This document shows, piece by piece, positions 1-12,257 of a stretch of DNA of 64,000 nucleotides. Source of the DNA: Pseudomonas sp. St316 (lineage in GTDB: Bacteria; Pseudomonadota; Gammaproteobacteria; Pseudomonadales; Pseudomonadaceae); assembly GCF_018325905.1 (NCBI RefSeq), contig NZ_AP021901.1:1-64000 (forward strand). Reading direction: 5' to 3'. The first letter of the stretch is position 1. The number at the start of each line of letters is the position of its first letter. The notes under the pieces were generated by a model, which did not search any database, had not been told where the DNA came from, and saw only the letters and a program-made list of their open reading frames with translations. The translations under genes and the position numbers were made by a program.

Positions 1-200
1 CGACTTTCGCCCCCACTTGTGCAACGACCTCAGGCCGGGTTATCCACAGAGCTTATCCACTGACCGCCCGTCGTCTTTCTCGCGGTTAACGCATTGATAA
101 ATCATGGGCGATCGGCAAGCTGCATGTGGATAAGTGGCCGTCTGCTCGCTACAATGGCCGCTTGTTTTTGCCTCACCGGCTTTCAACTTAGGGGATATCC
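1..200. other. oriC: oriC-proximal region upstream of dnaA with DnaA boxes
   Basis: Non-coding DNA before dnaA, where Pseudomonas oriC lies (between rpmH and dnaA). Perfect DnaA boxes TTATCCACA are visible at 40-48 and, inverted, at 125-133 (TGTGGATAA). A near-perfect box TTATCCACT lies at 53-61. The stretch at about 86-105 is locally AT-richer and could serve in unwinding. The window starts inside the region, so only part of the origin is seen. The dnaA promoter and ribosome binding site (AGGGGAT just before 201) also lie here. Confidence 0.8.
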
Positions 201-1727
201 GTGTCAGTGGAACTTTGGCAGCAGTGCGTAGAGCTTTTGCGCGATGAGCTGCCTGCCCAACAATTCAACACTTGGATCCGTCCACTACAGGTCGAAGCCG
301 AAGGCGACGAGTTGCGTGTCTATGCACCGAACCGTTTCGTTCTCGACTGGGTCAATGAAAAGTACCTGGGCCGGGTCATGGAACTGCTCGACGAGCATGG
401 CAATGGCATGGCGCCTGCGTTGTCCTTATTAATAGGCAGCAAGCGCAGCTCGGCACCGCGTGCAGCGCCCAACGCGCCGCTGGCCGCCGCAGCGTCACAG
501 GCCCAGCAGGCTGCCCCGGCACCGGTTAACAACCATGCTGCCCCGGCACCCGCGCCAGCCCCGAGCAAACGCAACGCACAGAAGGCCGCCGAGGTCAGCG
601 AAGAGCCCTCCCGGGACAGCTTCGACCCGATGGCCGGTGCCAGCTCCCAGCAGGCGCCAGTGCGTGCCGAACAGCGCACCGTCCAGGTCGAAGGCGCGCT
701 CAAGCACACCAGCTACCTGAACCGGACCTTTACCTTCGAGAATTTCGTCGAAGGTAAATCCAACCAACTGGCTCGCGCGGCCGCCTGGCAGGTCGCGGAC
801 AATCCCAAGCACGGCTACAACCCGCTGTTCCTGTATGGCGGCGTCGGCTTGGGTAAGACCCACTTGATGCACGCCGTGGGCAACCATCTATTAAAGAAGA
901 ACCCGAATGCCAAGGTCGTGTACCTGCATTCCGAGCGTTTCGTGGCCGACATGGTCAAGGCGCTGCAGCTGAACGCGATCAACGAGTTCAAGCGTTTCTA
1001 CCGTTCGGTGGACGCCTTGCTGATCGACGATATTCAGTTCTTCGCCCGCAAGGAACGTTCCCAGGAAGAGTTTTTCCACACCTTCAACGCGTTGCTTGAA
1101 GGCGGGCAGCAGGTCATTCTCACCAGTGACCGCTACCCGAAAGAGATCGAAGGCCTCGAGGAACGCCTCAAGTCGCGTTTCGGCTGGGGCCTGACGGTGG
1201 CCGTCGAGCCGCCCGAGCTGGAAACCCGGGTCGCGATCCTGATGAAGAAAGCCGACCAGGCCAAGGTCGAGCTGCCTCACGACGCCGCGTTCTTCATCGC
1301 CCAGCGTATCCGCTCCAACGTGCGTGAGCTTGAAGGTGCCCTCAAGCGGGTGATCGCTCACTCGCACTTCATGGGCCGCGACATCACCATCGAGTTGATT
1401 CGCGAATCCTTGAAGGACCTGTTGGCACTCCAGGACAAGCTGGTGTCTGTGGATAACATTCAGCGTACTGTGGCTGAATACTACAAAATCAAGATTTCCG
1501 ACCTGCTGTCCAAACGCCGTTCGCGTTCGGTAGCCCGTCCGCGTCAGGTAGCCATGGCCCTGTCCAAGGAACTGACCAACCACAGCTTGCCGGAAATCGG
1601 CGATGTGTTTGGCGGACGCGACCACACCACCGTGCTGCACGCCTGCCGCAAGATCAACGAACTTAAGGAATCCGACGCGGACATCCGCGAGGACTACAAG
1701 AACCTGCTGCGTACACTGACCACTTGA
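201..1727 (+). CDS. dnaA: Chromosomal replication initiator protein DnaA
   Basis: DnaA (508 aa) binds DnaA boxes at oriC and opens the duplex. Visible parts are an N-terminal DnaB/DiaA-interacting domain (about residues 1-80), a long Ala/Pro-rich variable linker (about 85-150), and an AAA+ ATPase with Walker [10 protein letters not shown] near residue 213 and Walker B LLIDDIQF. The C-terminal DNA-binding domain carries the signature [15 protein letters not shown]. It starts with GTG preceded by AGGGGAT. It heads the dnaA-dnaN-recF-gyrB operon. Length and motifs are standard for Pseudomonas. Confidence 0.98.
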   Translation: MSVELWQQCVELLRDELPAQQFNTWIRPLQVEAEGDELRVYAPNRFVLDWVNEKYLGRVMELLDEHGNGMAPALSLLIGSKRSSAPRAAPNAPLAAAASQAQQAAPAPVNNHAAPAPAPAPSKRNAQKAAEVSEEPSRDSFDPMAGASSQQAPVRAEQRTVQVEGALKHTSYLNRTFTFENFVEGKSNQLARAAAWQVADNPKHGYNPLFLYGGVGLGKTHLMHAVGNHLLKKNPNAKVVYLHSERFVADMVKALQLNAINEFKRFYRSVDALLIDDIQFFARKERSQEEFFHTFNALLEGGQQVILTSDRYPKEIEGLEERLKSRFGWGLTVAVEPPELETRVAILMKKADQAKVELPHDAAFFIAQRIRSNVRELEGALKRVIAHSHFMGRDITIELIRESLKDLLALQDKLVSVDNIQRTVAEYYKIKISDLLSKRRSRSVARPRQVAMALSKELTNHSLPEIGDVFGGRDHTTVLHACRKINELKESDADIREDYKNLLRTLTT

Positions 1728-1766
1728 TGACCACCAGCGCAGCTTATTAAGGCAAGGGACTAGACC

Positions 1767-2870
1767 ATGCATTTCACCATTCAACGCGAAGCCCTGTTGA
1801 AACCCCTGCAACTGGTCGCAGGCGTCGTCGAACGCCGCCAGACCTTGCCGGTACTTTCCAACGTGCTGCTGGTTGTCGAAGGCCAGCAATTGTCGCTGAC
1901 CGGTACCGACCTGGAAGTCGAGCTGGTCGGTCGTGTGCAACTTGAAGAACCGGCCGACCCGGGTTCCATCACCGTGCCGGCGCGCAAGCTGATGGACATC
2001 TGCAAGAGCCTGCCCAACGACGCGCTGATCGACATCAAGGTCGATGAGCAGAAGCTCGTGGTCAAGGCCGGTCGCAGCCGTTTCACCTTATCCACACTGC
2101 CAGCCAACGATTTCCCGACCGTTGAAGAAGGCCCGGGTTCGCTAACCTGCAGCCTGGACCAGAGCAAGCTGCGTCGCCTGATCGAACGCACCAGTTTCGC
2201 CATGGCCCAGCAGGACGTGCGTTATTACCTCAACGGCATGCTCCTGGAAGTGTCTGCTGGCGTCATCCGCGCCGTTGCCACCGACGGACACCGCCTGGCG
2301 ATGTGCTCGATGCAGGCCGATATTGGTCAGCCGGATCGTCACCAGGTCATCGTGCCGCGCAAAGGTATCCTGGAGCTGGCCCGTCTGTTGACCGAGCCGG
2401 ACGGCAACGTGAGCATCGTGCTGGGCCAACACCACATCCGCGCCACCACTGGCGAGTTCACCTTCACGTCGAAGCTGGTAGACGGCAAATTCCCCGACTA
2501 CGAGCGCGTGCTGCCAAAAGGTGGCGACAAGCTGGTCCTGGGCGACCGTCAGGCGCTGCGCGAAGCCTTCAGCCGTACCGCGATCCTGTCCAACGAGAAG
2601 TACCGTGGCATTCGTCTGCAACTGGCCAATGGTCAGCTGAAGATCCAGGCGAACAACCCGGAGCAGGAAGAAGCGGAAGAAGAAGTCGGCGTTGAGTACA
2701 ACGGTGGCTCCCTGGAAATCGGCTTCAACGTCAGCTACCTGCTGGACGTGCTGGGCGTGATGACCACCGAGCAAGTGCGTCTGATCCTGTCCGACTCCAA
2801 CAGCAGCGCGCTGGTGCAAGAGTCCGATAACGACGACTCGGCTTATGTTGTCATGCCGATGCGTCTGTAA
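1767..2870 (+). CDS. dnaN: DNA polymerase III beta subunit (sliding clamp)
   Basis: DnaN (367 aa) is the ring-shaped clamp that holds DNA polymerase III on the template. The start MHFTIQREALLKPLQLV and the end VVMPMRL are the conserved termini, and the length is the family standard. It lies 39 bp downstream of dnaA and is probably co-transcribed, with an upstream AAGGCAAGG ribosome site. A perfect DnaA box (TTATCCACA) lies inside the gene at 2088-2096. Confidence 0.98.
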   Translation: MHFTIQREALLKPLQLVAGVVERRQTLPVLSNVLLVVEGQQLSLTGTDLEVELVGRVQLEEPADPGSITVPARKLMDICKSLPNDALIDIKVDEQKLVVKAGRSRFTLSTLPANDFPTVEEGPGSLTCSLDQSKLRRLIERTSFAMAQQDVRYYLNGMLLEVSAGVIRAVATDGHRLAMCSMQADIGQPDRHQVIVPRKGILELARLLTEPDGNVSIVLGQHHIRATTGEFTFTSKLVDGKFPDYERVLPKGGDKLVLGDRQALREAFSRTAILSNEKYRGIRLQLANGQLKIQANNPEQEEAEEEVGVEYNGGSLEIGFNVSYLLDVLGVMTTEQVRLILSDSNSSALVQESDNDDSAYVVMPMRL

Positions 2871-2893
2871 TCATGCCCAGCAGCAGAAGCTAG

Positions 2894-6420
<3,527 letters not shown>

Positions 6421-6441
6421 TCCCTTCAGTTACCCCGCTCC

Positions 6442-6478
6442 AAAAAAAGCCAACGCATATGCGTTGGCTTTTTTTTAC
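6442..6478 (+). terminator. Rho-independent terminator after gyrB
   Basis: A perfect 20-base palindrome (GCCAACGCATATGCGTTGGC, 6449-6468) is flanked by an A-run before and TTTTTTTT after. The flanking tracts would let it act in both directions. The rest of 6479-6720 contains no gene I can support; the permease promoter must lie there. Confidence 0.93.
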
Positions 6479-6720
6479 GTTTAAAAAACGTGCACCGTTT
6501 AAGGTCTTTGGGTAAAAAGTGGGGTAACTCGGTAACACCTTGGCACAAAGCCTTCACGCTCAATGGCTTAGGAATAGCGTGAGAGCCCCGGATAGCAAGG
6601 CCTCAGATTTTCTGGCGCAGAACTTGCGTGTTAAATAAACAACACATCGTTTCTTTAAATTGACAGAGAAGCGATGGGTACGAGGTGACACGAATAAATC
6701 CAATACCAAGGGTAGTCTCA

Positions 6721-8115
6721 ATGAGCGGTACGCAAACTTCCAATCATCTTGAGCAAGGGCTCAAACCCCGGCATGTAACGATGCTATCCATCGCTGGCGT
6801 CATCGGCGCAGGCCTTTTCGTGGGCTCCGGCCACGCTATCGCCGCGGCCGGTCCAGCCGTGCTGCTGGCTTACGCTGCCGCGGGCGCCCTGGTGGTGCTG
6901 GTGATGCGGATGCTGGGGGAAATGGCGGTGGCGTCGCCGGACACCGGCTCCTTCTCGACGTATGCTGACCGTGCGATCGGTCATTGGGCCGGTTTCACCA
7001 TCGGCTGGCTCTACTGGTGGTTCTGGGTCCTGGTGATTCCGCTGGAGGCCAACGCCGCCGCGACGATCCTGCATGCCTGGTTTCCGAACGTGGCGATCTG
7101 GGCGTTCACTTTGGTCATCACCCTGCTGCTGACGGTCACCAACCTGTTCAGCGTGAAGAATTACGGGGAATTTGAATTCTGGTTCGCCCTGGTCAAGGTC
7201 GTGGCGATCATCGGCTTTGTTGGCCTCGGCCTCCTGGCGATCTTCGGCTTGCTGCCCACCAGCCAGGTCAGCGGTGTTTCGCACCTGTTCGACACCCAGG
7301 GCTTCCTGCCCAACGGTATGGGCGCGGTGTTGGGGGCAATCCTGACCACCATGTTTTCGTTCATGGGCACCGAGATCGTGACCATCGCGGCGGCCGAATC
7401 GAAGAACCCTGGCCAGCAGATTTCCAAGGCGACCAACTCGGTCATCTGGCGGATTGGCTTGTTCTATCTTGTGTCCATCTTCATCGTCGTCGCCCTGGTG
7501 CCGTGGAACGATCCGCTGCTGGCCAGCGTCGGTTCCTACCAGACGGTGCTGGAGCGCATGGGCATCCCCAATGCCAAATTGATCGTCGATATCGTCGTCC
7601 TGGTGGCGGTCACGAGCTGCCTGAACTCGGCGCTGTATACGGCTTCGCGGATGATGTTCTCGTTGGGCAAGCGTGGTGATGCGCCGGCCGTTTCCAAGCG
7701 CACCAACAAGAGCGGTACACCTTACTGGGCGGTGATGCTGTCGACTGGGGCGGCCTTCCTGGCCGTGTTCGCCAACTACGTGGCGCCGGCTGCGGTCTTT
7801 GAGTTCTTGCTGGCCAGCTCTGGCGCCATTGCGCTGCTGGTGTACCTGGTCATCGCGATTTCGCAGCTGCGCATGCGCAAACAGCGCATGGCTCGTGGTG
7901 AAAAAGTCGCCTTCAGCATGTGGCTGTTCCCCGGCCTGACCTACGCGGTGATTATCTTCATCGTGGGGGCCTTGACCATCATGCTGTTCCAGGAAGCCCA
8001 CCGCGTGGAAATCCTCGCGACCGGTCTGCTCAGCTTACTGGTTGTCGCTTGCGGGTTGCTGGTGCAACGCCGGCGGAACGCAAAAGCAGGGAGCTTGGTA
8101 CAGACGATCGGGTGA
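6721..8115 (+). CDS. gabP: APC-family amino acid permease, GabP type (GABA permease)
   Basis: A 464-residue, 12-helix permease of the amino acid-polyamine-organocation superfamily, located in the inner membrane. The N-terminus LKPRHVTMLSIAGVIGAGLF carries the family's helix-1 glycine motif, and GTEIVTIAAAES is in helix 6. It most resembles 4-aminobutyrate permeases (E. coli GabP is 466 aa). The ATG at 6721 (MSGTQTSN) is preferred to the in-frame GTG at 6685 because it matches the family N-terminus. It stands alone between the gyrB terminator and a REP element. Substrate is inferred from family similarity only. Confidence 0.8.
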   Translation: MSGTQTSNHLEQGLKPRHVTMLSIAGVIGAGLFVGSGHAIAAAGPAVLLAYAAAGALVVLVMRMLGEMAVASPDTGSFSTYADRAIGHWAGFTIGWLYWWFWVLVIPLEANAAATILHAWFPNVAIWAFTLVITLLLTVTNLFSVKNYGEFEFWFALVKVVAIIGFVGLGLLAIFGLLPTSQVSGVSHLFDTQGFLPNGMGAVLGAILTTMFSFMGTEIVTIAAAESKNPGQQISKATNSVIWRIGLFYLVSIFIVVALVPWNDPLLASVGSYQTVLERMGIPNAKLIVDIVVLVAVTSCLNSALYTASRMMFSLGKRGDAPAVSKRTNKSGTPYWAVMLSTGAAFLAVFANYVAPAAVFEFLLASSGAIALLVYLVIAISQLRMRKQRMARGEKVAFSMWLFPGLTYAVIIFIVGALTIMLFQEAHRVEILATGLLSLLVVACGLLVQRRRNAKAGSLVQTIG

Positions 8116-8122
8116 TATCCAT

Positions 8123-8185
8123 TGTGGCGAGGGGATTTGCCTTGGGGCCGCTTCGCAGCCCAACGGGGATAAATCCCCTCGCCAC
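8123..8185. repeat. REP/REPIN-type inverted repeat between convergent genes
   Basis: An inverted pair, GTGGCGAGGGGATTT and AAATCCCCTCGCCAC, about 30 bp apart, with an inner hairpin. This is the common fluorescens-group REP doublet. It lies between the convergent permease and response regulator genes and may stabilise or end both transcripts. Confidence 0.85.
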
Positions 8186-8200
8186 GGATGTACCGCTTTT

Positions 8201-8935
8201 CTAACTCGCGACAGACGCCTCCGTTCCCGCCGCCACACTCTCCAACCGATACCCATACCCGTAAATCGTCAGCAACTGCCAACCCCGGTCTGCCGTCAGC
8301 CCGAGCTTGTTGCGCAGGCGATAGATGTGGGTGTCGAGCGGGCGGGACGAGGTCATTTCCTCGTGAGTCCAGAAGCGTTCATAGAAATACTCCCGAGACA
8401 GCGGCCGGCCCAGGTTGGCGAACAGGCAACGGGCCAGGCGGTATTCCCGTTCGGTCAGGCTGATGGGTATGCCGGCGCGGGTGATGGTCAGCTCGGCGTC
8501 GTCGAACGCCAGGTCGTTGAACACCAGCACGTCGCTGGCGGGCGCGCGTTGCAGGTTGTGACGGCGCAGCACAGCGGTGACCCGAGCCTTGAGCTCGTTG
8601 GGCCGGAAGGGTTTGCTCACATAGTCGTCGGCGCCGCTGTTGAGGGCCTGGACGATGTCGTGCTCGCCGTCGCGGCTGGTCAGCATGATGGCGGCCGGTG
8701 GCGAATCCATGTGTTCGCGGGTCCAGCGCAGCAATGAAAGCCCGCTGATATCCGGCAGTTGCCAGTCGAGGATCAACAGGTCGAAGGTTTCCCGGCGCAG
8801 TTGCCGCAACAAATCCTCGCCTCGCTCAAAGCTGTGCAAGGTCCAGGCTTGCTCGCCCCTGCCAGGGATTTGTTGCAGTGTCTGTTCTACCCGGCGCAGC
8901 TCGGCCGGCTCATCGTCCAATATGGCGACACGCAT
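8201..8935 (-). CDS. OmpR/PhoB-family response regulator
   Basis: A 244-residue DNA-binding response regulator. The receiver domain (residues 1-125) has the acidic pair in AILDDEPAE, the phospho-acceptor Asp in DLLILDWQLPD, Thr/Ser in MLTSRDGE and Lys in VSKPFRPNEL. A winged-helix effector domain follows (about 135-230), ending in LLTIYGYGYRLE. The start at 8935 is chosen for its AAGGA site and the typical N-terminus MRVAILDDEP; longer in-frame starts exist. It is divergent from the histidine kinase at 9159, which is its likely partner. The stimulus is unknown. Confidence 0.9.
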   Translation of the reverse strand: MRVAILDDEPAELRRVEQTLQQIPGRGEQAWTLHSFERGEDLLRQLRRETFDLLILDWQLPDISGLSLLRWTREHMDSPPAAIMLTSRDGEHDIVQALNSGADDYVSKPFRPNELKARVTAVLRRHNLQRAPASDVLVFNDLAFDDAELTITRAGIPISLTEREYRLARCLFANLGRPLSREYFYERFWTHEEMTSSRPLDTHIYRLRNKLGLTADRGWQLLTIYGYGYRLESVAAGTEASVAS

Positions 8936-9158
8936 GGAATGCGATTCCTTGATCTCGAGAGTAACGGACATCTTCAGGTGGCAATGAAAGGCCGCCAGTG
9001 GCTGATTCGTTGTCATTGACCTGTCGCTGGCTGCGACAATACCGGCTCGCGGCACAGAGGGAAAGGCAGCAGCGCGCCAGCCATCGAGTCCCGTTATAGT
9101 CATGGGCTTTGCAGGCCCGTAAAGAAATCCCCAGTCCTTGAGGTTGGCCAGGAGGCCT

Positions 9159-10700
9159 ATGAGTAACCAGCGTCGCCGTGAAAGTCGTGAGCCAACCCAG
9201 GTCCAGCGGTTGTTTCGTCAGTTGGTGCGGGAGTGGTTGTGGATAAGTTTGTTGCTGTTGCCGCTGACGGCCTTGCTGTCATTGAGCAGCCAATCGACGG
9301 GTAACTATCCAGGTGCTGTGTTGTTGTCGGTGTGTTTGGTGGCCTGTGTATTGGGCTTGTTGCTGTTGCGCCCGCGCTTGGCCCTGTGGACAACCGTGGG
9401 TGGCATGAGCCTGGCCCTGTTGATCAATGCCGTGCTGGGCGCGCGAGGCTGGTGGTGGTCGCCCATGGCAAGTGTGCTGGGCATCATGTTCGGCTACCTG
9501 ATCTGGAATTGGCGGCGCCTGAGCGTGGTGCTGGCCTATTTCGGCTGGGAGCTGGCACGTCTGGACGCTGAGCCCAAAGTCTTCCCGGAACGTCGCCGCG
9601 CCTCCTACACCGGCAGCGACCGTTTGCAGGGTCAGATCATGGCTCTGGAACAAGCCATGAGTCGAACCCGCGACACCCGGCGCTTCATTGCCGATGGCCT
9701 GGAATACCTGCCGGTGGCGACCATGATCAGTGATCCCCAAGGCAAGCTGTTGCTCGGCAATCGCAAGGCGCGCGAGCTGTTCGGCCATGGCCTGGCGGGC
9801 GGTGACGTGCTGGAGCATCTCGGGCAATTGGGTTATCCAGGGTTGGAGCATGGGGCGCATTACCGATTATCCACATTACCCTTGGTGGAGTTTCGCGACA
9901 TTCACGAGCGCAGCTTGCGCCTGGAGCGGGCTGCGTTATTGCCGGTTGATGGCGATGCGCCGATTGGTTGGTTGTTGAGCCTCACGGACCTGAGTGCCGA
10001 ACGTGAGGCTGAAGAACAGCGCAGCGTCATGCTGCGTTTCCTCTCCCATGATTTGCGTGCCCCGCACTCGGCGATCCTCGCCCTGCTCGATGTGCAGCGA
10101 TACCAGGAAGGTGGGGATAATCCGCTGTTCGACCAGATCGAGCGCCAGGTACGTCGCGCCCTGGACCTGACCGAGGGCTTTGTGCAATTGGCCAAGGCCG
10201 AATCCGAGGCGTATCAATTCCAGCCGACGTTGTTCGCCATGCTGGTGCTGGATGTGCTCGACCAGGCGCTGCCCATCGCCCAGGCAAAACGCATCCGGTT
10301 GATTCATGACATAGAGGATGAAGAGGCGATGGTGAGGGCGGATCAGCCGTTGCTGACCCGTGCCCTGTTCAATCTGCTGGAAAATGCCATCAAGTACAGT
10401 GCGCCCGACGCCTGCATTTCGCTGCAGGTTCAGTGCTCCCCGGGCTGGTTGATCTGCAATGTCGCCGACCAGGGCAAAGGCATCAGCGCCGAAGAACTAC
10501 CCGACCTGTTCAGTCAGTACCGACGGTTTTCCTCGGCTCACGGGGTCGATGGAATTGGCTTGGGGTTGTCGATGGTCAAGGCTGTGGTTGACCATCACGA
10601 GGGGAAAATCGAGTGCCGTAGTGTGGTGGGTAAAGGCACGACGTTTAGCCTGCGTTTCCCGTTACTGGAAGATGAAAAGATCGCAGCCTTCGGGCTCTAG
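9159..10700 (+). CDS. Membrane sensor histidine kinase, CHASE2-type membrane region without the CHASE2 domain
   Basis: A 513-residue hybrid-free histidine kinase. After a basic N-terminus come about four hydrophobic helices (residues about 28-130), then a PAS-like segment (EYLPVATMISDPQGKLLLGN), an H-box FLSHDLRAPHSAILALL, an N-box LFNLLENAIKYSA and G-boxes DQGKGIS and GIGLGLSMVK. The start at 9159 follows a perfect AGGAGG. The helix block (LLLLRPRLALW, then WNWRRLSVVLAYFGWELARL) resembles the membrane part that follows CHASE2 in larger kinases, yet only a few residues separate the first two helices, so no extracytoplasmic sensor is present. The last codons (KIAAFGL) fall in a REP-like repeat. 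Confidence 0.88.
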   Translation: MSNQRRRESREPTQVQRLFRQLVREWLWISLLLLPLTALLSLSSQSTGNYPGAVLLSVCLVACVLGLLLLRPRLALWTTVGGMSLALLINAVLGARGWWWSPMASVLGIMFGYLIWNWRRLSVVLAYFGWELARLDAEPKVFPERRRASYTGSDRLQGQIMALEQAMSRTRDTRRFIADGLEYLPVATMISDPQGKLLLGNRKARELFGHGLAGGDVLEHLGQLGYPGLEHGAHYRLSTLPLVEFRDIHERSLRLERAALLPVDGDAPIGWLLSLTDLSAEREAEEQRSVMLRFLSHDLRAPHSAILALLDVQRYQEGGDNPLFDQIERQVRRALDLTEGFVQLAKAESEAYQFQPTLFAMLVLDVLDQALPIAQAKRIRLIHDIEDEEAMVRADQPLLTRALFNLLENAIKYSAPDACISLQVQCSPGWLICNVADQGKGISAEELPDLFSQYRRFSSAHGVDGIGLGLSMVKAVVDHHEGKIECRSVVGKGTTFSLRFPLLEDEKIAAFGL

Positions 10701-10725
10701 GCGTTGCCTAAGGCTGCGATCTTTT
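10675..10725 (+). repeat. REP-like inverted repeat overlapping the kinase stop codon; probable terminator
   Basis: Arms AAAAGATCGCAGCCTT (10675-10690) and AAGGCTGCGATCTTTT (10710-10725) are perfect inverses around a short loop. The left arm and loop encode the last residues and stop of the kinase. The T-run at the end suits a terminator. The motif is widespread in fluorescens-group pseudomonads. Confidence 0.8.
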
Positions 10726-10840
10726 GGTGCTATAAAAAACTTATGCACCTAACCACGGGTTTTATGTGTTTAGGAAATATGTATTAAAAACATAGACCTA
10801 CAGCATAAAAGCAACGGATTCAGAAAAAACGGTACACAGG

Positions 10841-10849
10841 TTATCCACA
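10841..10849. promoter_or_regulatory. Isolated perfect DnaA box in an intergenic gap
   Basis: TTATCCACA lies in the 130 bp between the kinase repeat and the end of the PlsC-type gene. This gap is AT-rich and shows no gene. It is one of several perfect boxes scattered over the first 16 kb. Confidence 0.55.
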
Positions 10850-10853
10850 GATC

Positions 10854-11633
10854 TCAAACAGCGAGCTGGTCGGTGGTGGCCGGTGTTGTCGGGGTTGGAG
10901 GCAGCGAGCCCATTTCCCGTTGTGTCTGTTCATTCCAGGCTTGTACACGGTCATTGAGCTCGGCGATGGCGCGCGGCCCAGTGCCTTCGGCGTACATCGG
11001 CGCGCCGATCACCACGGTGATGACGCCCGGTTTCCTGATCCAGCCAGCCTTGGGCCAGAATTTGCCGGCATTGTGTGCAATCGGCAGCACGGGCAGATCG
11101 GCGTTCACGGCCAATGCCGAACCGCTGCGGGAAAATTTGCCGACGGTTCCAAAAGGAACGCGGGTGCCCTCGGGGAAGATCAGCACCCAAACATTATCCT
11201 TGAGCAGTTCGTCGCCCTTCTTCGCAACCTGCTTGAGGGCCGCCTTGGGGTTGTCGCGATCGATGGCGATCGGGCGCAGCATCGCCATGGCCCAGCCGAA
11301 GAACGGCACGAACAACAGCTCACGCTTGAGCACTTGGCTCAACGGTTCGAAATAGGCCGAGAGAAAGAATGTCTCCCAGGTGCTCTGGTGGTTGGACTGG
11401 ATCACGCAGGGCCGGTCAGGCACGTTCTCGGCACCTTTGACTTCATAGCGGATGTCCAGGAACACTTTGCTCAACCACAGTGCGCAGCGGCACCAATACA
11501 CGTTGATGAAACGGTAGCGCGCCTTGAACGGCAAGAAAGGCGCGATAAAAAAACTCAAGGAGCACCACAGCAAGGAACTGGTGCCCAACAGCAGGTAAAA
11601 GAGAAAGGCTCTGATGGCCTGCAATATAGACAT
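10854..11633 (-). CDS. plsC: 1-acyl-sn-glycerol-3-phosphate acyltransferase (PlsC family)
   Basis: A 259-residue inner-membrane acyltransferase that adds the second acyl chain to lysophosphatidic acid. The N-terminus is hydrophobic (FLFYLLLGTSSLLWCSLSFF). Motif I is NHQSTWE, an H-X4-E variant of H-X4-D. The LRPIAIDRD stretch and the substrate motif FPEGTR follow, then VLPIAHNAG. Start 11633 (MSILQAIRAF) matches the family N-terminus better than the longer 277-residue frame. It is the PA0005-like gene and lies downstream of gmhB on the same strand. Confidence 0.9.
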   Translation of the reverse strand: MSILQAIRAFLFYLLLGTSSLLWCSLSFFIAPFLPFKARYRFINVYWCRCALWLSKVFLDIRYEVKGAENVPDRPCVIQSNHQSTWETFFLSAYFEPLSQVLKRELLFVPFFGWAMAMLRPIAIDRDNPKAALKQVAKKGDELLKDNVWVLIFPEGTRVPFGTVGKFSRSGSALAVNADLPVLPIAHNAGKFWPKAGWIRKPGVITVVIGAPMYAEGTGPRAIAELNDRVQAWNEQTQREMGSLPPTPTTPATTDQLAV

Positions 11634-11713
11634 AGCGGCATTTACCGTTGCGGGCAATGCCCGCCTGTTCAAGCGCTTCCCGAACAATCCTTGATCAGGT
11701 TGTCTTGGGAGCT

Positions 11714-12247
11714 CTAATTGTGGATAAGTTCAGCGGCAATCGCCGCCAAGTCGTCAAAAATCAAGGTGCCCACCGGTAGGGTCTTGCCCAGAGTCTTTTC
11801 GCCTTTCCCGGTCTTTACCAAAACTGGCTGACAATCGACGGCCTTGGCCGCCTCCAGGTCACCGAGGCTGTCGCCGACGAACCACACACCCGCCAGCGCC
11901 ACGCCGTAATGTGCGGCAATGGTTTTCAGCATGCCCGGCTTGGGCTTGCGGCAATCGCAACCTTCATCCGGACCGTGTGGGCAATAGACGATCAGCCCGA
12001 CTTCCCCGCCCTGCTCCGCCACCAGGGCGCGCAAGCGCTCATGCATGGCATCCAGGACGGTGAGGTCATAGTAACCGCGGGCGATGCCCGACTGGTTGGT
12101 GGCAACCGCCACCGTCCAGCCGGCCTTGCTCAACTGCGCGATGGCTTCGATCGAACCGGGCAGCGGCAACCACTCCTCCACCGATTTGATGTAAGCGTCG
12201 GAGTCGTGATTGATCACCCCGTCCCGATCGAGAATCAGCAGTTTCAA
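11714..12247 (-). CDS. gmhB: D-glycero-beta-D-manno-heptose-1,7-bisphosphate 7-phosphatase
   Basis: A 177-residue HAD-superfamily phosphatase that removes the 7-phosphate of heptose bisphosphate in the LPS core heptose pathway. The nucleophile motif is LDRDGVIN, motif II is ATNQSGI, the zinc loop is CPHGPDEGCDCRKPKPG and the motif III/IV region is FVGDSLGDLEAA. The start is the TTG at 12247, preceded by GAGGAG; the ATG-started 213-residue frame would overlap glyS deeply and lacks conservation. The stop codon of glyS is 10 bp upstream, so the two are probably co-transcribed. Confidence 0.93.
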   Translation of the reverse strand: MKLLILDRDGVINHDSDAYIKSVEEWLPLPGSIEAIAQLSKAGWTVAVATNQSGIARGYYDLTVLDAMHERLRALVAEQGGEVGLIVYCPHGPDEGCDCRKPKPGMLKTIAAHYGVALAGVWFVGDSLGDLEAAKAVDCQPVLVKTGKGEKTLGKTLPVGTLIFDDLAAIAAELIHN

Positions 12248-12257
12248 CAGCAGCTCC

